This document shows positions 9,632 to 17,817 of a DNA stretch of 64,000 nt, in pieces. The DNA is from Clostridium sporogenes. Its GTDB lineage: Bacteria; Bacillota; Clostridia; Clostridiales; Clostridiaceae. Numbering within the stretch: position 1 is the stretch's first letter; each line of letters begins with the position of its first letter. The position numbers and the translations under genes were made by a program. Below the pieces are notes generated by a model that was not told the origin of the DNA, searched no databases, and worked only from the letters and a program-made list of their open reading frames with translations. Location of the stretch: the NCBI RefSeq assembly GCF_001020205.1, contig NZ_CP011663.1:1240001-1304000 (forward strand). The letters are read 5' to 3'.

Positions 9632-9777
9632 TCATCTGTTATTTAATTGGTTTTAGCTGGAGTTTTTTAGGAAATTAAATTACTTCTGATGAAGGTTAGA
9701 AGAATTCAGACAGGACCATGATGACTTTTACTCTATCTTATAGAGGGTGGAGCTTATAGATAGCAGATGAATTTTTT
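9632..9777 (+). ncRNA. Candidate structured leader RNA, class not recognised
   Basis: Bases 9632-9645 pair with 9757-9770 in a 14-bp stem containing two G-U pairs, closing a domain of about 110 bases. Inside are at least two local helices: TCTGA/TCAGA with CTTCT/AGAAG (around 9693-9720) and CTCTAT-ctt-ATAGAG (9731-9745). The 3' arm is followed by six T residues. The predicted transcription start falls at the first base of the closing stem, as in many riboswitches or autonomous small RNAs. It did not match the conserved cores I know (ydaO, c-di-GMP-I/II, SAM, lysine, T-box, purine, ZTP, fluoride). Either a leader controlling the regulator gene or a separate short RNA. Confidence 0.45.
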
Positions 9778-9815
9778 AATATGATTTAAATAATAGGAAC
9801 ATAAGGAGAAGAATT

Positions 9816-10442
9816 ATGGAAAATACAGATACTCCCAAATATATGAAAATAGCAATAGATATAGCTCAAAATATTTATAATAATGAATTTAAGGTAGGGG
9901 AAAAAGTTAGAGGAAGATCCACACTCTCAAGTAAATATAATGTATCTCCAGAAACTATAAGAAGAGCTGTTTCATTGCTTAAGGATATGCAGGTAGTAGA
10001 GGTAACAGAAAAAAGTGGTATATATATTAAATCCGTTGAAAATGCATACTTGTTTATACATAGATTTAATGCTAAAAACAATGTTAAAGAACTTAGACAA
10101 AAAATAAAGTCTCTTCAAAAGGAAAAGGTTAAAATTGAAAAGGAAATAGATAAATATATGGATTTAATTTTGGAAAATTCTATTCAATTTGAAAATATAA
10201 ATTTAGAAGATTCTTATGAAATGGTTATATATTCAAATTCTTATATAGTAAATAAGACTATTTCTGATACAGAGTTTTGGAAGCATACCAATGGTACTAT
10301 AATATCTGTAAAGAGAAAGGATAAGATGTATATATCCCCAGGACCTTATTTTAGATTTGAAGCAGGGGATATTGTAAGAATCATATGTAGCGAAAATGAT
10401 TTAAATAGAGCCAAAAATTATATACAGCAGGGAATAAACTAA
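9816..10442 (+). CDS. BusR-like transcriptional regulator (GntR winged helix, coiled coil, RCK_C domain)
   Basis: A 208-residue protein with a GntR-type winged helix-turn-helix at 5-72 (STLSSKYNVSPETIRRAVSL is the recognition region), a charged coiled-coil linker at about 88-120 and a TrkA-C/RCK_C domain at about 126-205 (ISPGPYFRFEAGDIVRIIC). This order is that of BusR of streptococci and lactococci, which binds cyclic di-AMP through RCK_C and represses the betaine importer BusA. Here the divergent neighbour is a BCCT osmolyte transporter and a 32-bp inverted repeat lies at its promoter, so c-di-AMP-dependent osmolyte control is a strong inference, though not shown. The start ATG follows AAGGAG. 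Its transcript has a long, possibly structured leader. Confidence 0.82.
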   Translation: MENTDTPKYMKIAIDIAQNIYNNEFKVGEKVRGRSTLSSKYNVSPETIRRAVSLLKDMQVVEVTEKSGIYIKSVENAYLFIHRFNAKNNVKELRQKIKSLQKEKVKIEKEIDKYMDLILENSIQFENINLEDSYEMVIYSNSYIVNKTISDTEFWKHTNGTIISVKRKDKMYISPGPYFRFEAGDIVRIICSENDLNRAKNYIQQGIN

Positions 10443-10560
10443 GTTTATGTTTTTTATAGTCTTTTAGAGTTGTTATTCATAGAGTATAATTATAAATATA
10501 TTATAAAAAACATGTTAATCTATTATTAAATGCAAAGATATATAAACAGCTCATATTAAA

Positions 10561-10606
10561 TTAAAGGACAGTTAACTAATAAATAAAAAAGTGAACTGTT
10601 CTTTAA
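10561..10606. terminator. Hairpin after the BusR-like gene
   Basis: TTAAAGGACAGTTAAC is mirrored by GTGAACTGTTCTTTAA about 14 bases later, giving a long stem with two mismatches. The following A/T run is mixed, so it is a plausible but not classical terminator. Confidence 0.5.
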
Positions 10607-10637
10607 AATTTATATTATGTTTAAATTAGATAAAATA

Positions 10638-10666
10638 TTGACAAATGTAAAAATCAGCAGTACTAT
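10638..10666 (+). promoter_or_regulatory. Promoter of the arsR operon
   Basis: TTGACA (10638-10643), 17-base spacer, TACTAT (10661-10666). This is a strong sigma-A promoter whose -10 element overlaps the palindromic operator that follows. Confidence 0.7.
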
Positions 10667-10684
10667 ATACTTAAATGAGTATAT
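10665..10684 (+). promoter_or_regulatory. ArsR/SmtB-type operator
   Basis: ATATACT-taaatg-AGTATAT is a perfect 7-bp inverted repeat with a 6-base spacer overlapping the -10 box and start site. A related half-site, ATATACTTATATATT, lies near 10696-10710. ArsR/SmtB repressors bind imperfect palindromes in this position and leave when metal(loid) binds. Confidence 0.65.
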
Positions 10685-10734
10685 AAGAATTTTATTATAT
10701 ACTTATATATTAGATTAAAAAGGATGTGAAATTT

Positions 10735-11085
10735 ATGGATAAACTAATAGATTTGTTTAAGGCACTATCAGATGAAACGAGATTAAGAATATTAGTATTA
10801 CTATATAATAGAAAATTATGTGTATGTCAGATACAGGGGATAATGGAAGAATCTCAACCCAAAATATCAAAGCACTTAGCAAAGTTAAAAGCTGCCGGTC
10901 TTATTAAGGATGAAAGACAAGAACAGTTTATATATTATTATTTAAGAGAGGATAGTAATATTTTAAAAGATTTACTAAAAAAAATAATTTTAGACTGTGA
11001 TAAGTATCCTATTACCAAGAAAGATTTAAATAAACTAGAAAAAGCAAATGAATATATAATACAGAAAATATCTAATGATTCTTAG
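10735..11085 (+). CDS. ArsR family metal(loid)-responsive repressor
   Basis: A 116-residue winged-helix repressor. The N-terminal FKALSDETRLRILVLL helix and the recognition helix ESQPKISKHLAKLKAAGLI are typical of ArsR/SmtB. The KLCVCQI segment matches the ELCVCDL metal-binding box of As(III)/Sb(III)- or Cd-type sensors, with two cysteines one residue apart. It likely represses itself and the downstream permease and thioredoxin genes from the operator at 10665-10684. ATG 10735 is chosen because AGGA at 10721-10724 is 10 bases upstream; a GTG at 10726 is too close to it. The inducing ion is not determined. Confidence 0.85.
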   Translation: MDKLIDLFKALSDETRLRILVLLYNRKLCVCQIQGIMEESQPKISKHLAKLKAAGLIKDERQEQFIYYYLREDSNILKDLLKKIILDCDKYPITKKDLNKLEKANEYIIQKISNDS

Positions 11086-11200
11086 TTTAAGTGTGAAGAT
11101 TAGATATTCATAATATAAATAGAATTCTGTATATAATTGAAACTTTAGAAGAATTTATATTGTTTAGTTTAAAAATATTATATAAAAGGGGGGACTTGAT

Positions 11201-12217
11201 GTGGGCATAATAGGAAATATATTCACTTTTCTTAATAATCAATTGTTAAAAATGACATGGCTTTCTGAACTTATAAGATTATTTGTAGAAAAAGTTTTAG
11301 GTTTATCTATTAAAGAAAAGCTAGGTGGTAGTATACATTTTTTTATTTATGATACTATAAAGATTTTTATTTTGTTATCAGTTTTAATTTATATTATATC
11401 CTATATACAAAGTTATTTTCCACCAGAGCGAACAAAGAAAATATTAGGAAATATAAAAGGAATCAAAGGTAATATATTAGGAGCATTGCTTGGAACAATA
11501 ACACCATTTTGTAGCTGTTCAAGTATACCTATATTTATAGGGTTTACTTCAGCAGGTTTACCATTGGGAATAACCTTTTCCTTTTTAATATCTTCTCCAT
11601 TAGTCGATTTAGGATCACTTATGATATTAATGTCATTCTTTGGTGCTAAAATAGCTATAGCTTATGTAGTTGTAGGACTTATACTTGCAGTGGTTGGTGG
11701 AACAGTTATTGATAAGCTTGGTATGGAGAAATATGTTGAAGGCTATGTAAAGGAAATAGAAAGTGTAGACGCAGAAATAGAAGAATTAACATCTAAAGAA
11801 AGAAGATCCTATGCTAAGGAACAAGTATTAGATATAATTCGTAAGGTTTGGTTATATGTTTTAATTGGAGTTGGGATTGGATCCGCTATTCATAATTGGA
11901 TACCACAAAATGTAATAGAAAATGTAGTGGGAGATAATAATCCTTTTGCCGTATTACTTGCTACAGTAGTAGGAATTCCAATGTATGCAGATATATTTGG
12001 AACAATTCCAATAGCAGAAGCTTTGTTTATGAAGGGTGTAGGCATAGGAACAGTATTATCATTTATGATGGCAGTAACAGCACTTTCATTACCATCAATA
12101 ATTATGCTTAGCAAAGTTGTAAAACGTAAATTATTGTATGTATTTATATTTATAGTATCAGTAGGAATAATAATAATAGGTTATTCATTTAATATATATT
12201 CATATATTTTTATGTAA
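11201..12217 (+). CDS. Permease of the ArsP / SO_0444 (DUF318) family
   Basis: A 338-residue membrane protein with about 8 hydrophobic segments in two repeats. The signature PFCSCSSIPIFIGFTSAGLP (about residues 104-123), with three clustered cysteines, and a matching second half (GIPMYADIFGTIPIAEALF) identify the DUF318 permease family. Members export trivalent organoarsenicals (ArsP) or copper/zinc (SO_0444). Placement between arsR and a small CxxC thioredoxin is the standard context for toxic-metal efflux. Translation starts at GTG 11201 after AAGGGGGGGA; an overlapping ATG at 11199 is out of frame and stops at once. A charged loop near residues 180-205 separates the halves. Confidence 0.85.
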   Translation: MGIIGNIFTFLNNQLLKMTWLSELIRLFVEKVLGLSIKEKLGGSIHFFIYDTIKIFILLSVLIYIISYIQSYFPPERTKKILGNIKGIKGNILGALLGTITPFCSCSSIPIFIGFTSAGLPLGITFSFLISSPLVDLGSLMILMSFFGAKIAIAYVVVGLILAVVGGTVIDKLGMEKYVEGYVKEIESVDAEIEELTSKERRSYAKEQVLDIIRKVWLYVLIGVGIGSAIHNWIPQNVIENVVGDNNPFAVLLATVVGIPMYADIFGTIPIAEALFMKGVGIGTVLSFMMAVTALSLPSIIMLSKVVKRKLLYVFIFIVSVGIIIIGYSFNIYSYIFM

Positions 12218-12253
12218 ATAAAATTTAATAAGTATTAAAAGGGGGAAAATAAT

Positions 12254-12481
12254 ATGATAATAAAGGTTTTAGGTTCAGGATGTACTAATTGCAAAAAATT
12301 AGAGGAAAATACAAAAAAGGCGGTAAAATCTTTAGGTATTAATGCTACTATAGAAAAGGTAACGGATATTAAAGATATAATGTCCTTTGGAGTAATGAAA
12401 ACCCCTGCCCTTGTAGTAGATGGAAAAGTAAAAATAATGGGAAGAGTACCATCACCAGATGATATAAAGAAATATCTTTAA
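12254..12481 (+). CDS. Small thioredoxin-family protein (redox-active disulfide protein)
   Basis: A 75-residue thioredoxin-fold protein of the TM0996/MTH895 group. The motif GSGCTNCKKLE at residues 8-18 holds the redox CxxC and MKTPALVVDGKVK supplies the cis-proline loop. It starts 36 bases after the permease with a strong AAGGGGG site, so it is the last gene of the arsR operon. These mini-thioredoxins often accompany DUF318 permeases and may reduce or hand over the metalloid or metal; the exact role here is inferred from context. Confidence 0.85.
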   Translation: MIIKVLGSGCTNCKKLEENTKKAVKSLGINATIEKVTDIKDIMSFGVMKTPALVVDGKVKIMGRVPSPDDIKKYL

Positions 12482-12519
12482 AATAATACATGAAAATAGA
12501 TTGAATTTAATATAGTAAA

Positions 12520-12586
12520 AATACACTTAATAAATAAAATTCCAGTTTTTTTAGAAAAAATACTTAGTTTATTAAGTGTATTTTTT
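12520..12586 (+). terminator. Terminator of the arsR operon
   Basis: AATACACTTAATAAA (12520-12534) pairs perfectly with TTTATTAAGTGTATT (12568-12582) and is followed by T residues. A 15-bp stem with a long loop. Confidence 0.75.
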
Positions 12587-12730
12587 ATCTTAGTGGTATT
12601 AAATTTAAAATTATTTTGGAACATTATTTTTAATTATTAAATTTGACTTTTAACTATAAATTGGTTTTATGGTAATATATAATATAAAATAGTAAGTAAA
12701 AAATATTTATAGGATTCTAGGAGGTATATT

Positions 12731-13231
12731 ATGTCAGTAAATTTCACATTAAATTTAGAAGAATCTATAGAGCATTTACATAAAAAAGGTGCTTTTTTAA
12801 CAGGTAGTGTAAATGGTAAAGTAAATACAATGACTATATCTTGGGGAAACATAGGATTTCAGTGGAGAAAACCTGTTTTTATAGCTTTAGTTAGAGAAAG
12901 TAGATATACTAAAGAATTTATAGACAAAAGTAATGAATTTACAGTAACAATCCCCTTTGATGATACTATGAAGGAGGCATTAGCTTTTTGTGGATCAAAG
13001 TCAGGAAAAGAATTTGATAAGATAAAGGAATGTAATTTAAAATTAAGAGATGGCGATAAAGTAGATACTCCAGTTATACAAGGTAATGGAATGCACTATG
13101 AATGTAAGGTTATCTATAAACAACCATTAGATTTAAAATCTATGGATAAAGAATTAGTAGATACATTTTATAATGATGGAAATAATCATGTTTTATACTA
13201 TGGCGAAATTTTAAATTGCTATAAATTATAA
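12731..13231 (+). CDS. Flavin reductase family protein
   Basis: A 166-residue single-domain protein of the flavin reductase-like, FMN-binding family. The N-terminal KKGAFLTGSVNGKVNTMTISWGNIGF and the PVFIALVRESRYTKEFI stretch are the conserved FMN-contacting parts. Members are small homodimeric flavoproteins that reduce flavins or act as NAD(P)H oxidoreductases. It is a monocistronic gene with its own terminator and a strong AGGAGG site 6 bases before the ATG. The physiological acceptor is unknown; it sits among several redox-stress genes. Confidence 0.82.
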   Translation: MSVNFTLNLEESIEHLHKKGAFLTGSVNGKVNTMTISWGNIGFQWRKPVFIALVRESRYTKEFIDKSNEFTVTIPFDDTMKEALAFCGSKSGKEFDKIKECNLKLRDGDKVDTPVIQGNGMHYECKVIYKQPLDLKSMDKELVDTFYNDGNNHVLYYGEILNCYKL

Positions 13232-13261
13232 TATATAAATCAGTAATATATTATTTTTCTT

Positions 13262-13302
13262 AAGCTGTTGATAAACATATTTTATCAACGGCTTTTGTTT
13301 TT
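13262..13302 (+). terminator. Terminator after flavin reductase gene
   Basis: AAGCTGTTGATAAA pairs with TTTATCAACGGCTT around CATAT, followed by a T-rich tract. The rest of the gap to 13611 is AT-rich with no other recognisable feature. Confidence 0.75.
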
Positions 13303-13611
13303 TATTTAAAGAGTTAAAAATAATTTTATACTATACAATAGAATATATCGAAATTTTTAAATTTTGGTTAATTTATATATATAGTATTCAAATAGGTATA
13401 ATAATTATTATATAATTATTATTGATTAACATATATTCTTAAGAATTCATTAAAGTATAATTTTAAAAACTTAGGTTAAAAATTTGACTAAGAGGATATT
13501 ATAAAAGTATCATTAATATTTATAGAGCTTTCCCCAACTTAATTTAAATTAATATAATAGCAATATATAAATACAAAAAAAATAATACTATAGAAAGAAG
13601 ATGAATTTTAA

Positions 13612-13923
13612 ATGTATATTAATACAATAACATCAGAAGAAGCTAAGAAAATGATAGATGAAAGAGAAGATATAACAATTTTAGATGTAAGAGACGAAAG
13701 TGAATATAGAGAAGGACATATAAAAGGTAGTAAATTAATACCACTAGAATTTTTAGAAGCAAATGTTGAAGATGAAGTGCCAGATAAAAATTCTACAATT
13801 TTTATATATTGTAGAAGTGGAAAAAAAGCTAAAATTGGATGTGAACATTTAAAGGAGTTAGGTTATGACAATGTATATGATATGGGTGGAATAATGGATT
13901 GGCCCTATGAAATAGAAAGTTAG
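13612..13923 (+). CDS. Single-domain rhodanese-like protein
   Basis: A 103-residue cytoplasmic rhodanese domain with the catalytic loop IYCRSGKKAKIG (Cys about residue 67) and the preceding ILDVRDESEYREGHIKGS motif. The six-residue loop and conserved cysteine indicate an active persulfide carrier (GlpE/PspE-like). The start at 13612 follows AGAAAGAAG; a nearer ATG at 13601 is out of frame. The next gene encodes a ferritin-like protein in the same direction, so the pair may be co-transcribed. Confidence 0.88.
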   Translation: MYINTITSEEAKKMIDEREDITILDVRDESEYREGHIKGSKLIPLEFLEANVEDEVPDKNSTIFIYCRSGKKAKIGCEHLKELGYDNVYDMGGIMDWPYEIES

Positions 13924-13998
13924 TTTTTTAGATTTATTTATAATGAGTAGTGGGTATATACAAAAATATATACTAAAGTTTAGGGAGGACATAATTTA

Positions 13999-14463
13999 AT
14001 GGCATACACAATAATAGATATAATAGATAATTTAATAGATATTGAGAAAAAAGGCTTTAGTATATTTAGAGAAATAAGTAATAACTGTAAGGATCCTAGA
14101 GTTTCAATAGTTTCTAAAACTATTTCTAATCAAGAAAAGAAGCACACACAATATTATGAAAATCTTAAAAAAGATATAGATGCATTAGATAAAGAAGATA
14201 TAGATTTTTCTGTATATGATAAAATATCCTCTAGAATGCAACAATTTAAAACATCCAGGACTGTACCTGTAGTAACAGATATAAAAGAGTTAATAAATTT
14301 CGCTAGAGATTTTTCAAAAGAAAATTTAGCATTATTGGTAGATATACAAGGACAATTAATAAGAAAAGAAATAGATACTAATATGTTAGCTTATAATATT
14401 ATAGGAAAAATAATAAAAGAACAAGAAAAACATTTAGAATTACCAAAGCCATTTTATAAGTAG
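13999..14463 (+). CDS. Ferritin-like / rubrerythrin-related helical protein
   Basis: A 154-residue, largely helical protein. Helix pairs containing IEKKGFSIFREIS and ISNQEKKHTQYYENL resemble the first half of a rubrerythrin diiron bundle (Glu, then ExxH). The last helix has KEQEKHLELPKPFY, where the usual ExxH spacing is not kept, so the second iron site may be incomplete. No rubredoxin domain is present. It may be a peroxide- or iron-related protein, but the assignment rests on helical pattern and motif only. It starts with a GGGAGGA site 75 bases after the rhodanese gene. Confidence 0.6.
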   Translation: MAYTIIDIIDNLIDIEKKGFSIFREISNNCKDPRVSIVSKTISNQEKKHTQYYENLKKDIDALDKEDIDFSVYDKISSRMQQFKTSRTVPVVTDIKELINFARDFSKENLALLVDIQGQLIRKEIDTNMLAYNIIGKIIKEQEKHLELPKPFYK

Positions 14464-14549
14464 TTTTAAAATACAAATGTGGTATAATATTGTTTATATA
14501 TTTTAATTTAAAAATATGTTATAAACGATAGATAGTAATTAAAAAAGGA

Positions 14550-14606
14550 AGCCCCCTAAAAGTAGGATAATTATTTTTCAACCTATGATTAGGAGGCTAT
14601 TTTTTA
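14550..14606 (+). terminator. Branched terminator after ferritin-like gene
   Basis: AGCCCCCTAA pairs with TTAGGAGGCT (one mismatch) and an inner AGTAGG/CCTAT extends it; six T residues follow. Confidence 0.7.
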
Positions 14607-14740
14607 TAATATAGCAACTAACTTATCAACAATGTTTATAAATATCAGAAAGAATGTTTAATATTAATAACAATAGCCATAATTATTAATAAATAGTTTT
14701 TAAAATTTATTAAAAAAGATAGCATAGGAGGAGTTTGTTT

Positions 14741-14941
14741 ATGATTATTGATAAAGACCAAATAAAAAATATGAATCCATACATATTACTGAGTTTAGTG
14801 AATACTAAATTAAGAGATGAATTTCAAAATTTAAAGGATTTTTGTAAAACCTATGATCTTAAAGAATATGAAATTATAACTAAAATGAAAACTATAGACT
14901 ATAATTATGATAGTGAAATAAATCAGTTTACAAGTATTTGA
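14741..14941 (+). CDS. DUF4250-like small protein
   Basis: A 66-residue acidic-basic protein with MNPYILLSLVNTKLRDEFQN and a C-terminal YNYDSEINQF segment, the pattern I associate with the clostridial DUF4250 family. Function is unknown. ATG 14741 is favoured because AGGAGG ends 9 bases before it; an in-frame TTG at 14735 is too near. The family name is from memory and less certain than the reality of the gene. Confidence 0.7.
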   Translation: MIIDKDQIKNMNPYILLSLVNTKLRDEFQNLKDFCKTYDLKEYEIITKMKTIDYNYDSEINQFTSI

Positions 14942-15049
14942 AATAAAAAGTGAAATTTTAATATCTTATTTTTTATAAATTTATTGAGAAATTAAAAATA
15001 AAATTTTTAGCTTTTATTAAATTTTCTACAGTTTATAAAATCATATAAG

Positions 15050-15072
15050 ATCTAATATTATTAGGATTTTTT
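15050..15072 (+). terminator. Weak terminator-like hairpin
   Basis: ATCTAATA and TATTAGGAT form a short stem with one bulge, followed by six T residues, upstream of the TPR gene. Confidence 0.4.
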
Positions 15073-15132
15073 GATTTTATATATTTCATATTATAAAATA
15101 TAGTTAACGTATGCTTTAGAAGGAGTAAAAAC

Positions 15133-16047
15133 ATGCAATTATACAAAATAAATAATTACAAAGTAATAGCTAAAAATTTTTATAGAGAAAGAAATATAGT
15201 TAAAACGTTAGAATTCTATAATAAAGCTTATAATACTCCAATGGGTTCAAAAGATGTAGAACTATTATTGGATATGGCTCTAGTATATGATGAATTAGAG
15301 GAATATGAAGAAGCTGAAAAAAAGTATAAAGAAATATTAAAAGTTGATCCAAAAGATTCTAGAGCTTTCTATGGATTAGCTATAATCTATGATAATAAAG
15401 AAGAATATAAGAAAGCGATAAAACTATATGAGAAGGCTATAGAATATGATAAAAATTATAATAGGGCCTACTTTTTCTTAGCAGGAGCTTATGATAATAT
15501 AGGAGAAAAAGAAAAGGCTATAGAATGTTATGAAAAAGTAATATCTTTGGATGAAAAGGATTTTTGGAGTTATGTAAATTTAAGCTCTATATACGAAGAA
15601 ATAGGTTCCTTAGGAAAGGCTTTATATATGGCGGATAAAGCTTTGGAATTGTATCCTAATCATTATATGCCTTTATTTAATAAGGGCGTTGTGTATAAAA
15701 AACTAAATAAATTAGAAGAATCTATATCAAATTATAAATTATCTATAGAAGATAATGAAAATTACTCTTATAGCTATTTGAATTTAGCTGTTATATATAA
15801 AGAATTAAAGGATTATAAAAGAGCTATAGATATAATAAGTAAAGGGATATTAAACAATACAGAGGAAGGATTTCTATACTATAATAGAGCTTGTTATTAT
15901 ACTTATTTAGAACAATATGAAAAAGCCATAAAAGATTTATACAAGGCAGTAGAATTATATCCTGAATTTGTAAAATATATAAAAGAGGATGAAGAATTAC
16001 ATATACTAAAAGATAGGAAAGATTTTATGTGGAAAGGGAAGGAATAA
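15133..16047 (+). CDS. Tetratricopeptide repeat protein
   Basis: A 304-residue cytoplasmic protein without signal peptide. From about residue 40 to 290 it is built of 34-residue TPR units, recognisable by repeated A..LY...EEYEEAEKKY and ALE-YPN turns; roughly seven repeats can be counted. Such proteins are protein-binding scaffolds. The gene ends 6 bases before xpt, so the two form an operon, but nothing in the sequence says what the partner is. RNA-level purine control upstream was searched for and not found. Confidence 0.85.
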   Translation: MQLYKINNYKVIAKNFYRERNIVKTLEFYNKAYNTPMGSKDVELLLDMALVYDELEEYEEAEKKYKEILKVDPKDSRAFYGLAIIYDNKEEYKKAIKLYEKAIEYDKNYNRAYFFLAGAYDNIGEKEKAIECYEKVISLDEKDFWSYVNLSSIYEEIGSLGKALYMADKALELYPNHYMPLFNKGVVYKKLNKLEESISNYKLSIEDNENYSYSYLNLAVIYKELKDYKRAIDIISKGILNNTEEGFLYYNRACYYTYLEQYEKAIKDLYKAVELYPEFVKYIKEDEELHILKDRKDFMWKGKE

Positions 16048-16053
16048 ATATTT

Positions 16054-16626
16054 ATGAAATTACTAGAAGATAAAATATTAAAAGAAGGTACATTATTAGA
16101 GGAAAATATACTTAAAGTAGATAGTTTTTTAAATCATCAAATGGATGTAAAGTTATTTAATGAAATGGGGAAGGAATTCAAAAGAAGGTTTGAAGGATAT
16201 AATATAAATAAAATATTAACTATTGAGGCTTCAGGAATAGGCATAGCTACTATAGTGTCTCAACATTTTGATTTTTGTCCTGTGGTTTTTGCTAAAAAGG
16301 TAGATGCAGCAAATATGGACAAAGATACCTATGAATCAAAGGTACATTCTTTTACTAAAAATAAAACTTATAATGTAAGAGTATCCAAAAAATACATAAA
16401 TGAAGGAGATAAAATACTTCTAATAGATGATTTTTTAGCCAATGGTTGTGCAGCATTAGGATTGATAGATATAATAAAGCAAGGAGGAGCAGAGCTTGCA
16501 GGAGTAGGAATTGCTATAGAAAAAGGATTTCAAAAGGGGAGAAAAGAACTAGAAAAGGTGGGGGCTAAAGTAGAATCTTTAGCTATATTAGATAAAATAG
16601 AAAATGGTAAAGTGTATTTGAAATAA
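16054..16626 (+). CDS. xpt: Xanthine phosphoribosyltransferase
   Basis: A 190-residue type I phosphoribosyltransferase, the exact length of the Xpt family. The PRPP loop ILLIDDFLANGCAALGL (about residues 126-142) is diagnostic, and the N-terminal MKLLEDKILKEGTLLEENILKVDSFLNHQ-type start is typical. It converts xanthine and PRPP to XMP in purine salvage. Unlike many Firmicutes, where xpt has a guanine riboswitch, no purine aptamer core is visible upstream, and the gene is cotranscribed behind a TPR gene. Confidence 0.93.
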   Translation: MKLLEDKILKEGTLLEENILKVDSFLNHQMDVKLFNEMGKEFKRRFEGYNINKILTIEASGIGIATIVSQHFDFCPVVFAKKVDAANMDKDTYESKVHSFTKNKTYNVRVSKKYINEGDKILLIDDFLANGCAALGLIDIIKQGGAELAGVGIAIEKGFQKGRKELEKVGAKVESLAILDKIENGKVYLK

Positions 16627-16795
16627 ATATTAATTTATTATGTCTTAAAAATCATATTTAAATATATGTTAAAAATAAATATGAATTTTAATCAATATGT
16701 TAAGAAAATGATAAATATGTTCTAATATTATTTAATATAAGCTTTATTAGTGATAGAATATATTTATATGTATATATTATTATAGTAAGGTAAGA

Positions 16796-16841
16796 AAATT
16801 TAAAGTTATAATTATTTAATAATAATTATAACTTTAAATTT
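16796..16841. repeat. Perfect 20-bp inverted repeat with 6-base loop
   Basis: The arms 16796-16815 and 16822-16841 are perfectly complementary, separated by TTAATA, and almost pure A/T with only one G-C pair per arm. It lies 170 bases after xpt and 86 before the next ATG. There is no T tract, so it is not a normal terminator; it could be an operator, a cruciform-forming site or a processing hairpin. Confidence 0.7.
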
Positions 16842-16926
16842 AAATGGGAAATTAGTATGAACTCTAAGTTAAAAGCTTAAATTTTAAAATAAATGTAATT
16901 TATATATTCTAGAAAGGAAGAAAAAA

Positions 16927-17508
16927 ATGAGTGAAATTATAAATTTTAATGATTTAAAAAATAAAGCAACAGACAAAGATCTAGATAAATTTGAACAATA
17001 TATGTATAGTTTGTATAGTTCAGTAGTTCAGGGAACTTTAACTATGTCTGACTTTATGGAAAAAATACAAGAATATATGGGAAAAAACAATATATCTCAA
17101 GAAAAGTTTGTAAACATACAAAAAAAATTAATGGAAAAATATACTGAAGCCTATGGCATAAATTTTAAAGACGTAGAAAAACAGATGAAAGATCTAGGCG
17201 TAGATGTAAAAGGCTTAGGATTAAATGTAGAAAATTTTAGCTATGACAATGTTAAAAAAAATATAAGCTTTCATGAAAAATATAATGCAAAACCAGTAAT
17301 GAAACAAGTTACAGAATATCATATTAAAAATGATAAAAATGATGTTAAAGTAGAATTAATAGGAGAGAATGTATTTCTTAAAAGTAGTAAAAAAATAGAT
17401 TTAAAGGATACTGAACTAAATGAATTTTTATGTTCTTACAAAAAACTTTTTCATGATAAACAATTATCTATAACTGTTTGTGAAAGTATAACTAGTTATA
17501 ATTATTAG
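16927..17508 (+). CDS. Conserved clostridial hypothetical protein (possibly DUF3867)
   Basis: A 193-residue soluble protein with no signal or membrane segment. The N-terminal half is helical and charged (FNDLKNKATDKDLDKFEQYMYSLYSS), the C-terminal third looks beta-rich. It resembles the family labelled DUF3867 in clostridia, but I hold that name with limited confidence. Function unknown. A good AAAGGAAG site precedes the ATG. It is monocistronic, with terminators on its 3' side and the perfect palindrome on its 5' side. Confidence 0.65.
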   Translation: MSEIINFNDLKNKATDKDLDKFEQYMYSLYSSVVQGTLTMSDFMEKIQEYMGKNNISQEKFVNIQKKLMEKYTEAYGINFKDVEKQMKDLGVDVKGLGLNVENFSYDNVKKNISFHEKYNAKPVMKQVTEYHIKNDKNDVKVELIGENVFLKSSKKIDLKDTELNEFLCSYKKLFHDKQLSITVCESITSYNY

Positions 17509-17612
17509 TATAAAAAACGTATTATTATTTTGGTATAATAATAGGTAGATAAGTAATAAATGGAAATCCAATAGTTTTACAATATTAAAAATAAGTTTAA
17601 TAATATAAAAGT

Positions 17613-17658
17613 AACACTATGAAATTCATTGATTTTAATGAATTTTTATAGTGTTTTT
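17613..17658 (+). terminator. Terminator after the hypothetical gene
   Basis: AACACTATGAAATTCATT pairs with AATGAATTTTTATAGTGTT around GATTTT with one mismatch, followed by T residues. Confidence 0.8.
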
Positions 17659-17699
17659 AATTAAATAAATTAAAATATATTTCAATCTATAAGTTTTAG

Positions 17700-17737
17700 T
17701 TATAGTTGGTAATTCAACTATAATTATTTTTTATTTT
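17700..17737 (+). terminator. Second hairpin-plus-T element
   Basis: TTATAGTTG-gtaatt-CAACTATAA is a perfect 9-bp stem followed by a T-rich tract, a tandem terminator before the lipoprotein gene. Confidence 0.6.
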
Positions 17738-17817
17738 AAAATATAAATTAAATATCGTAAAATGTAAAATATAATAAATATAAGATTGAAAATTATACAT
17801 GAAAAAGGGGTGTAAAA

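Noticed and set aside
9632..9777. ydaO/yuaA c-di-AMP riboswitch
   Set aside because: An attractive idea beside a BusR-like gene, but the conserved sequence blocks of that class are not present.
14942..15132. Guanine riboswitch for the TPR-xpt operon
   Set aside because: The aptamer core motifs of the purine class are absent from this region.
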